A stretch of 5,118 nt of DNA from Azoarcus sp. (lineage in GTDB: Bacteria; Pseudomonadota; Gammaproteobacteria; Burkholderiales; Rhodocyclaceae): the NCBI GenBank assembly GCA_031258035.1, contig JAIRNL010000243.1, positions 1-5,118 of the forward strand. The letters run 5' to 3'. The notes beneath the pieces are model-generated. The model had not been told where the DNA came from. It saw only the letters and a program-made list of their open reading frames with translations, and searched no databases. A program made the translations under genes and the position numbers. Of this stretch, positions 1-4,460 are shown piece after piece (positions within the stretch are counted from its first letter, which is position 1; every line of letters starts with the position of its first letter).

Positions 1-1077
1 GTCGTGTTCGAGGATGGCGTTGAGGCAGAGGATGTCGTCGATGGTCGTGAGCGAAAAACCGCACCGCGTTTCGTCCCGGGTGTCATGCAGCAGGTATTGC
101 AGGTAAGCCTGGCACTCGCGGGAACCCCAAAGTTGCTGCAAGCGGCTCACGATATGCGGTATTTCCTCAAGCCCGCGCGTGGGGTCGCGGGAATCGTTGA
201 AGTTGTCCCAATTGACGGCGCGCGCGTTGAAAGTCTTGTTCAGCTTCCGGGCAATCTTGTCGAATTCGGCGCGCTGGCCACTTTCACGATAGACCTCAAG
301 CAATTTGAGCCATGGCGCGATGGCTTCTTTCGGGTTGTTTTCGATGAAGGCAGCCAAGGCTTCGGCGGCGCTATTGACCCGGCCGAAACTCAGCATGATT
401 TCAGCCAGTTCGATGGTCGAATCGTGCGCCTGGACGTTTTCCTGTGGCGCGAAAATCTCGGCGGCCCGCAAATCGAGTGCGGGCGAAGCCGAATCCCAGT
501 CGGGCAGGGCGGGCAGGATGGGATGAACCAGCGGCGGCAGCGAGGGCTCCGCGTCGGCGGCGGGCGTGGCGGTATGGTCGCCCTCGTCCGGAGGCAGCAA
601 CGCGCGTTCTGGTTCGGGAGGATGGCGCACCCGCAGCAGGAAAATGACGCACAGGGCACAGGCGAAAATGGCGAAGCCGCCAAGCATCCAGTCGAACCGG
701 GGACTGTCCGGCGTCTCCGGCTGGCGATGCGGGGCGTCCGCCGGGGGGGCGGTGGGGAAGGTTTCGGGCGCGGTGGCGGGCCGCAAGGCAAACGAAACCT
801 GCTTGAACTGCTCCAGCAGGCGGGCCTGTTCGTCCGCCTGCTGGAGCAGATGGGACTGTTGCTTCCTGAGTTCAAGAACCTGCGCCTGCAATGCCTGTTC
901 CTGCGCCTGCAATGCCTGTACCTGGGCCTGCAATGCCTGCACTTCCGTCTTGTCGTCCGCGGGGGCGCGATGCGCGGCGGGAGAGGATGCGGCCGGTCTG
1001 GCAAAAAGACCGGACGGCAGACCGGCCATCAATGCGCCCGCGAGTAAAATGGCGACTCTGGTTTGTCTCGAATTCAT
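1..1077 (-). CDS. FimV-like inner-membrane TPR protein, C-terminus cut by the window edge
   Basis: The minus-strand frame is open from ATG at 1077 to position 1 (359 codons, no stop), so the C-terminus lies outside the window. Seen: a signal-peptide-like start (R4, R7, hydrophobic 8-25, likely cleavage after A26); a Gln/Ala/Leu coiled coil (about 45-94) containing three near-identical heptad pairs; a Pro-rich stretch (100-127); one membrane segment (130-148) followed by Arg; an acidic/Pro linker; a TPR-like helical region (223-284); and a conserved-looking C-terminal part with DDILCLNA near the edge. Family knowledge: this order, periplasmic part then one membrane span then cytoplasmic TPRs, is that of FimV, a polar protein needed for type IV pilus function. 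Unlike classical FimV, no LysM peptidoglycan-binding domain is visible and the periplasmic part is only about 100 residues. No clear Shine-Dalgarno precedes the ATG, but the signal peptide supports this start. It is transcribed divergently from the PP2C gene. Role in pili or polarity is inferred. Confidence 0.8.
   Translation of the reverse strand, partial: MNSRQTRVAILLAGALMAGLPSGLFARPAASSPAAHRAPADDKTEVQALQAQVQALQAQEQALQAQVLELRKQQSHLLQQADEQARLLEQFKQVSFALRPATAPETFPTAPPADAPHRQPETPDSPRFDWMLGGFAIFACALCVIFLLRVRHPPEPERALLPPDEGDHTATPAADAEPSLPPLVHPILPALPDWDSASPALDLRAAEIFAPQENVQAHDSTIELAEIMLSFGRVNSAAEALAAFIENNPKEAIAPWLKLLEVYRESGQRAEFDKIARKLNKTFNARAVNWDNFNDSRDPTRGLEEIPHIVSRLQQLWGSRECQAYLQYLLHDTRDETRCGFSLTTIDDILCLNAILEHD
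880..942. repeat. Three tandem 21-bp repeats encoding coiled-coil heptads
   Basis: Units at 880-900, 901-921 and 922-942 share the core CCTGCAATGCCTG and differ at few positions. Read on the minus strand they encode residues 46-66 of the FimV-like protein as three 7-residue units of the form xQALQAQ. The repeat period equals a coiled-coil heptad, so this is in-frame expansion of the coiled coil. The high DNA identity suggests recent duplication or slippage, and copy number could vary between strains. Confidence 0.85.
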
Positions 1078-1084
1078 GTGCGCT

Positions 1085-1159
1085 TGCCCGATACCCGGTA
1101 AATGGCGAAGGCTGAAATTATCGGTCGACTATCGTACCGCATTGCGATCGTATCGGGCA
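1085..1159. repeat. Perfect 10-bp inverted repeat spanning the divergent promoter region
   Basis: TGCCCGATAC at 1085-1094 is the exact reverse complement of GTATCGGGCA at 1150-1159, with 55 bp between the arms. A smaller nested pair, CGGTA at 1096-1100 and TACCG at 1135-1139, lies inside. The pentamer TATCG also occurs at 1119-1123, 1130-1134 and 1151-1155, and inverted at 1089-1093. The left arm sits 7 bp before the FimV-like start codon, and the right arm 72 bp before the PP2C start. The arrangement could be paired binding sites for a dimeric regulator that loops the DNA, but no regulator is identified. Confidence 0.5.
1117..1122 (-). promoter_or_regulatory. Candidate -10 element for the FimV-like gene
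   Basis: Read on the minus strand, 1122-1117 is GATAAT, five of six bases of the sigma-70 -10 consensus. It would start transcription near 1110 and give a leader of about 30 nt. No convincing -35 hexamer is found 16-18 bp upstream, so it is weak, activator-dependent, or a chance match. It lies between the arms of the 1085-1159 inverted repeat. Confidence 0.25.
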
Positions 1160-1170
1160 TAGTGACGCCA

Positions 1171-1183
1171 TGACAGCTTGTCA
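1171..1183. promoter_or_regulatory. Short palindrome TGACA-N3-TGTCA, possible operator
   Basis: TGACA (1171-1175) and TGTCA (1179-1183) form a perfect 5-bp dyad around GCT, within a wider GTGAC (1162-1166) / GTCAC (1180-1184) pairing. It overlaps the only reasonable -35 hexamer for the PP2C gene, a typical repressor position. The bound protein, if any, is unknown. Confidence 0.3.
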
Positions 1184-1208
1184 CGGATTTCAGGCGCGGT
1201 TTCAAAAT
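1178..1208 (+). promoter_or_regulatory. Weak candidate promoter for the PP2C-FHA genes
   Basis: TTGTCA at 1178-1183 matches five of six bases of the -35 consensus. The best partner is CAAAAT at 1203-1208, four of six for -10, with a 19-bp spacer that is longer than optimal. It would give a very short leader before the ATG at 1232. It is the best candidate in the divergent region but is not strong. Confidence 0.22.
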
Positions 1209-1231
1209 GCGCGAGGTTCTGGATATTTTGA

Positions 1232-2029
1232 ATGGACGGATTAAAGGATACAGCCGTCGTGCCCGGTAATGCCGCGGTCTCCAATCCGCCGGTGCTCGAA
1301 TGCGCCGCGCGCACGGATATTGGCCTGGTGCGGGAGCGCAACGAGGACGCGGTGTGGGTCGACCCCGGGCGGGGCTGGCTGCTGCTGGCTGACGGCATGG
1401 GCGGCTACCGCTCCGGCGATCTGGCTTCGGCGCTGGCTGTGAGCTACGCATTGAACCGCCTGCGCCGCGATGCGGAAAAAAGCGTGGACGGCAAAAACGG
1501 CGACCGCGCCGGATTGCTCGCCGCGAGCATCGCCGACGCCAACGCCGCCATCCGCAGCGCCGTGGCGCAATCCCTCGGCAACGACATGATGGGATCGACC
1601 TTCGTCGGCGCCCTGCTCCGCCCGGACGAAGTCGTGTACGCCCATGTCGGCGACTCGCGCCTCTACCTGCTGCGCGCCGGCGCGCTCACGCAGTTGTCGC
1701 GCGATCACACCATGGTGCAGGAATTCGTCGATGCCGGGCGGCTCTCGTCCAGCATGGCGCAAAACCACCCTTACCGTGGATTGCTGACGCGCGGACTCGG
1801 AATAGAAGACGATGTGGAACCCGACACGGGAACCCGCGCGCTGGAGGCGGAAGATCGTTTACTGCTATGCTCCGACGGATTGACGGACATGGTGGACGAA
1901 GCGGAAATCGCCGTGCTGCTCGGCGCGCGCGCCCCGGCGGCGGAAGTGGCCGCAAGCTTGGTCGACGCCGCGAGGGCCGGCGGCGGGCGCGACAATATTT
2001 CCGTCATCGTTGCATGGTTCGTTGCATAA
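1232..2029 (+). CDS. PP2C-family protein Ser/Thr phosphatase (Stp/PrpC type)
   Basis: A 265-residue, essentially single-domain PP2C (PPM) phosphatase, predicted cytoplasmic because it has no signal peptide or membrane segment. It should remove phosphate from phospho-Ser/Thr proteins using two or three Mn/Mg ions. The catalytic motifs are intact and in order: VRERNED (R34, D39), ADGMGG (D54, G55), GSTFVGALL (121-129), HVGDSRLYLLRAG (D141, usual third-metal residue), LSRDHT (155-160), LLTRGLG (184-190), CSDGLTDMV (D215) and GGRDNIS (D254). Length fits the bacterial Stp/PrpC group. The ATG at 1232 follows only a weak GGA; an in-frame GTG at 1259 (codon 10) has a better Shine-Dalgarno and would give 256 residues. 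The FHA gene follows after 74 bp, a common partner for such phosphatases, which usually oppose a Hanks-type kinase. No kinase is present here, so the substrate is unknown. Confidence 0.93.
   Translation: MDGLKDTAVVPGNAAVSNPPVLECAARTDIGLVRERNEDAVWVDPGRGWLLLADGMGGYRSGDLASALAVSYALNRLRRDAEKSVDGKNGDRAGLLAASIADANAAIRSAVAQSLGNDMMGSTFVGALLRPDEVVYAHVGDSRLYLLRAGALTQLSRDHTMVQEFVDAGRLSSSMAQNHPYRGLLTRGLGIEDDVEPDTGTRALEAEDRLLLCSDGLTDMVDEAEIAVLLGARAPAAEVAASLVDAARAGGGRDNISVIVAWFVA
1244..1248 (+). promoter_or_regulatory. Shine-Dalgarno AAGGA favouring a GTG start at 1259
   Basis: AAGGA lies 10 nt before the in-frame GTG at 1259, inside the longer reading frame that begins at 1232. The upstream ATG has only GGA at 1221-1223 and a GAGG about 15 nt away. 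The residues between the two starts contain no PP2C motif, so either start gives a complete catalytic domain. Confidence 0.4.
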
Positions 2030-2063
2030 GCTCATCATGGTAACGATAGGCACCAACGCCAAA

Positions 2064-2080
2064 TGCGCGGCATGCGCGCA
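2064..2080 (+). other. GC-rich hairpin between the PP2C and FHA genes
   Basis: TGCGCG (2064-2069) pairs perfectly with CGCGCA (2075-2080) around a 5-nt loop GCATG. No T-run follows, so it is not a standard intrinsic terminator. It sits 23 nt before the preferred FHA start in the 74-bp gap and could affect mRNA stability or the ratio of the two products. A short GC-rich hairpin can also arise by chance in such DNA. Confidence 0.35.
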
Positions 2081-2085
2081 CTGCA

Positions 2086-2091
2086 AGAGGG
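2086..2091 (+). promoter_or_regulatory. Ribosome binding site AGAGGG that decides the FHA start
   Basis: AGAGGG abuts the first in-frame ATG at 2092, which is too close to serve it. The second ATG at 2104 lies 12 nt downstream, slightly long but usable, and also has GGA at 2095-2097 six nt upstream. With the family-typical start MPKLILSMDG this makes 2104 the better start. Confidence 0.5.
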
Positions 2092-2103
2092 ATGGATCAC
2101 GTA

Positions 2104-2832
2104 ATGCCGAAGTTGATTCTCAGCATGGACGGACTGGTGCTCAAGGAAATCGTGATCACCAGGGAGCGCACGTCAATCGGGCGCAAGCCGCTCAACGACA
2201 TCCAGATCGACAATCTCTCCATCAGCGGCCAGCACGCCGTGATCACCCATATCCTGGGCGACACCTTTCTCGAAGACCTCAACAGCACCAACGGCACCTA
2301 CGTAAACGGGCAGCCCGTCAAGAAACACGTGCTGCACAACAACGACGTGATCGAACTGGGCAAATACCGCATCAAATACCTGGTCGATACCTCCACGCCG
2401 GGAACCTCGGCGACCGAACTGATCGACACCGCGGCCCTGAAACCCTTTGACCTCGGAACGGTCGCCCCCGCCGAATCGACGCCGGTCGCCGGCGCATCGA
2501 CGTTCCGGACGCCAGTATCGGCCCCGCCGGAACGCTCCGCGGCCACCTCGATCGGACACCTGATCGAACATCTCGGGGTCATCCAGGTGTTGAGCGGCGC
2601 CAATGTCGGACAAGAACTCGAATTGAGCAAATCCGTCACGACGCTCGGCAAGCCCGGGCATCAGGTGGCGGTCATCACGCGCCGCGAACAGGGCTATTTC
2701 ATCACGCATGTCGAAGGCAAGACGCATCCCCTGGTCAATGGCGGGCAGATCGACGCCCAGGCCCACAAGCTCGATGACCACGACATCATCGAGATTGCCG
2801 GCGTCAAAATGGAATTTTTCCTGCGTTCCTGA
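2104..2832 (+). CDS. FHA-domain protein with a second, degenerate FHA-like domain
   Basis: A 242-residue, predicted cytoplasmic phosphopeptide-binding adaptor. Numbering from ATG 2104, the first domain (about 3-93) has the FHA hallmarks: G26-R27, S41-x-x-H44, and N60-S-T-N63-G64 for phosphothreonine recognition. A linker rich in Thr, Pro, Ala and Ser (about 94-150) follows. A second module (about 158-241) has FHA-like strands with LGKPG at 181-185 and VNG at 211-213, but no S-x-x-H, so it probably does not bind phosphothreonine in the usual way and may mediate protein contacts. Family knowledge: FHA proteins beside PP2C phosphatases act in Ser/Thr phosphosignalling, including some type VI secretion systems; no secretion genes are seen here. 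An ATG at 2092 would add four residues but has no usable ribosome site. The gap to the phosphatase is 74 bp, suggesting cotranscription. The ligand is unknown. Confidence 0.9.
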   Translation: MPKLILSMDGLVLKEIVITRERTSIGRKPLNDIQIDNLSISGQHAVITHILGDTFLEDLNSTNGTYVNGQPVKKHVLHNNDVIELGKYRIKYLVDTSTPGTSATELIDTAALKPFDLGTVAPAESTPVAGASTFRTPVSAPPERSAATSIGHLIEHLGVIQVLSGANVGQELELSKSVTTLGKPGHQVAVITRREQGYFITHVEGKTHPLVNGGQIDAQAHKLDDHDIIEIAGVKMEFFLRS

Positions 2833-2895
2833 TCGGGAGCGCCTTCTGTGTTGTGATTTCTTTCATCGCGTGTCATTGCAGCGGCTGATAACTTT

Positions 2896-2924
2896 CGGGC
2901 CGATGGCAGGACGACGGCGGCCCG
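2896..2924 (+). other. Hairpin in the leader of the phosphodiesterase-like gene
   Basis: CGGGCCG (2896-2902) and CGGCCCG (2918-2924) form a perfect 7-bp stem around a 15-nt loop, extendable by U-G and U-A pairs. No T-run follows, so intrinsic termination is unlikely. The stem ends 18 nt before the ATG at 2943, just upstream of the ribosome binding site. It may influence translation or mRNA processing, but function is not shown. Confidence 0.35.
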
Positions 2925-2932
2925 GAGTGGGC

Positions 2933-2939
2933 GGGAAGG
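2933..2939 (+). promoter_or_regulatory. Ribosome binding site GGGAAGG of the phosphodiesterase-like gene
   Basis: GGGAAGG is the only purine-rich tract before the ATG at 2943. Its right end is only 3 nt from the ATG, so the GGGA part (6-nt spacing) probably does the pairing. It supports the start chosen for the downstream gene. Confidence 0.5.
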
Positions 2940-2942
2940 TCC

Positions 2943-3710
2943 ATGAAATTTACGGTGCTTGGCTGTAGCGGCGGAATTGGCGGAGAAGATTCGCGCACGT
3001 CCTCGTTTCTCGTCGACGACGACATCCTCGTCGATTGCGGAACCGGCGTGGGCGACCTGGCTTTCGATGCACTGCGCCGCGTCAGCCACGTCTTCGTCAG
3101 CCACTCCCACCTCGACCACATCACCGCCATTCCCCTGCTGGTCGATTCCATCGGCGAAGTCTGCCACCACACCATCACGGTTTACGCGATGCCGGAGACC
3201 CTGCACATCCTGCGGGCGCACGTGTTCAACTGGTTGGTGTGGCCGGATTTCACCGCCATCCCCGACCGGCATCATCCCTACCTGCGCCTGCAACCCGTCA
3301 TGGTCGGCGAATCGGTGCATCTGGGCGACCGCGTGTTCACGGCGCTGCCGGTGCGCCATACCGTGCCCGCGGTGGCATGGTGCCTCGACAGCGGATCGGC
3401 GCAACTGATCTATTCGGGAGACACCACCTACTGCGCCGAACTGATCGCCGCCATCAATGCGCGCCCAAGCTTGCGCCACCTGATCGTGGAGACGGCGTTT
3501 CCCGAGGAGATGCGCGGGATGGCAATAGCCTCCCGCCATCTGTGCCCGGGCATGCTGGGAACCATGCTCGACGAACTGACGGTGACGCCCGAAGTCCATG
3601 TCAGCCACCTCAAGCCGGGCCTGGGCGCGCGCATCATGGCGCAAGTCGACGCCCTGGGTCACCGGCTGCGGCCGCAACGCCTTGCGCGCGGGCAAGTGAT
3701 CGAGTTCTGA
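2943..3710 (+). CDS. Metallo-beta-lactamase-fold protein, 3',5'-cyclic-nucleotide phosphodiesterase-like (class II)
   Basis: A 255-residue, predicted cytoplasmic metallohydrolase. It starts in the family manner with MKFTVLGCSGG, then DILVDCGTGVGDL (27-39). The metal-binding signature H54-S-H56-L-D58-H59 is followed by IPLLVDS, close to the class II cyclic-nucleotide phosphodiesterase signature. Further likely ligands are H139 (VRHTVP), D160 (YSGDTT) and H222 in SHLKPG, whose H-x-K-P form is also typical of that class; H199 in SRHLCP is another conserved-looking histidine. All residues for a two-metal (usually Zn) site appear present. Expected reaction: cAMP or cGMP to the 5'-nucleotide; another phosphodiester substrate cannot be excluded, since the fold includes RNase Z-like enzymes. 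The gene starts 110 bp after the FHA stop, on the same strand, with no clear terminator between. Cotranscription with the phosphatase/FHA pair is possible but not shown. Confidence 0.82.
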   Translation: MKFTVLGCSGGIGGEDSRTSSFLVDDDILVDCGTGVGDLAFDALRRVSHVFVSHSHLDHITAIPLLVDSIGEVCHHTITVYAMPETLHILRAHVFNWLVWPDFTAIPDRHHPYLRLQPVMVGESVHLGDRVFTALPVRHTVPAVAWCLDSGSAQLIYSGDTTYCAELIAAINARPSLRHLIVETAFPEEMRGMAIASRHLCPGMLGTMLDELTVTPEVHVSHLKPGLGARIMAQVDALGHRLRPQRLARGQVIEF

Positions 3711-3733
3711 GCCGCCGCCGGCGCGGGTAGAAT
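3705..3733 (+). promoter_or_regulatory. Candidate sigma-70 promoter for rpe-gph
   Basis: TAGAAT at 3728-3733 matches five of six -10 bases. Exactly 17 bp upstream is TTCTGA (3705-3710), a weak -35 that overlaps the stop codon of the preceding gene. Initiation near 3740 would leave a leader of about 25 nt. This would let rpe-gph be expressed apart from the signalling genes. The good -10 and ideal spacing support it; the poor -35 weakens it. Confidence 0.4.
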
Positions 3734-3764
3734 CCCGGCGTCCGCCTTTTTCCGGAACCGCGCC

Positions 3765-4460
3765 ATGTACCGTCTCGCCCCCAGCCTGCTTTCCGCCGAT
3801 TTCGCCCGCCTCGGCGAAGAAGTGGAAAACGTGATTGCCGCCGGCGCCGACTGGATTCATTTCGACGTGATGGACAACCATTATGTGCCCAACCTCACCA
3901 TCGGCCCGCTGGTGTGCGAAGCGATCCGGCCCCTGACCCGGGCGCCGATCGACGTCCACCTGATGGTGGAACCCGTCGACAGGATCATCGGCGACTTCCT
4001 CGCGGCGGGCGCGGACATCATCACCTTCCACCCCGAAGCCTCCAGGCACATCGACCGCAGCCTCGCCCTGATCCGGGACGGCGGCGCGAAAGCCGGGCTG
4101 GTGTTCAACCCGGCCACCCCCCTGCACCATCTCGACCACGTCATGGACAGGCTGGACCTCATCCTGCTGATGAGCGTCAACCCCGGCTTTGGCGGGCAGG
4201 CGTTCATTGCCGGCACGCTCGGCAAACTCGCCGCCGCCCGCGCCCGGCTCGACGCTTACAAGCAAGAGAGCGGGCGCGACATCCTGCTCGAAGTCGATGG
4301 CGGCGTGAAAGTCGACAACATTGCCGCCATCGCCCGCGCCGGGGCCGACACCTTCGTCGCGGGATCGGCCATCTTCGGCGCGGGGCGCGACGGCGATCCG
4401 CACCGCTACGACACCATCGTCGCGCAACTGCATGCCGAACTGGCCGCGGCCGCCGCGTGA
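3765..4460 (+). CDS. rpe: Ribulose-phosphate 3-epimerase
   Basis: A 231-residue (beta/alpha)8-barrel enzyme, near the usual 220-230. It interconverts D-ribulose 5-phosphate and D-xylulose 5-phosphate in the cytoplasm, in the pentose phosphate pathway and in the Calvin cycle where present. Motifs are complete: APSLLSADF (S7, S10), WIHFDVMDNHYVPNLTIGP (H32 and D34), DVHLMVEP (H65), SVNPGFGGQ (137-145), EVDGGV (D178) and the phosphate-binding AGSAIFG (199-205). H32, D34, H65 and D178 are the expected metal ligands, with D34 and D178 the acid/base pair. The ATG at 3765 has only a modest GGAA at 3754-3757, but the family N-terminus fits exactly. The gene is 54 bp after the phosphodiesterase-like gene, behind its own candidate promoter, and its stop overlaps the gph start. 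The sequence itself does not show whether it serves a Calvin cycle. Confidence 0.97.
   Translation: MYRLAPSLLSADFARLGEEVENVIAAGADWIHFDVMDNHYVPNLTIGPLVCEAIRPLTRAPIDVHLMVEPVDRIIGDFLAAGADIITFHPEASRHIDRSLALIRDGGAKAGLVFNPATPLHHLDHVMDRLDLILLMSVNPGFGGQAFIAGTLGKLAAARARLDAYKQESGRDILLEVDGGVKVDNIAAIARAGADTFVAGSAIFGAGRDGDPHRYDTIVAQLHAELAAAAA

Noticed and set aside
4..1047. A 347-codon open frame on the plus strand opposite the FimV-like gene
   Set aside because: Low-complexity Gly/Arg-rich translation with no family resemblance. The minus strand encodes a signal peptide, membrane span and TPR-like region instead.
2010..2450. A plus-strand frame starting inside the PP2C gene, with a C-x-x-C-x-x-C run near its start
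   Set aside because: It overlaps the FHA gene out of frame for most of its length, and its Gln/Arg/His-rich translation is typical of a shifted frame. The cysteine run is a by-product of the GC-rich gap.
1232..2832. The PP2C-FHA pair as part of a type VI secretion cluster (PppA/Fha)
   Set aside because: No secretion structural gene lies on either side. The flanks are FimV-like, phosphodiesterase-like and rpe-gph, and the FHA protein is small and double-FHA, unlike the usual secretion-associated form.
3716..3723. CGCCGGCG palindrome after the phosphodiesterase-like gene
   Set aside because: Eight-base G/C palindromes are expected by chance in DNA of this composition and nothing else marks it.
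3737..3751. Short GC hairpin followed by TTTTT, resembling an intrinsic terminator before rpe
   Set aside because: The stem is only 3-4 bp with a 2-4 nt loop, too weak for termination, and it lies downstream of the candidate rpe promoter, where a terminator makes little sense.
2694..4433. A 579-codon open frame on the minus strand across the FHA end, the phosphodiesterase-like gene and rpe
   Set aside because: It lies antisense to three well-supported genes with full motif sets, resembles no family, and is the open frame expected opposite high-G+C codon usage.
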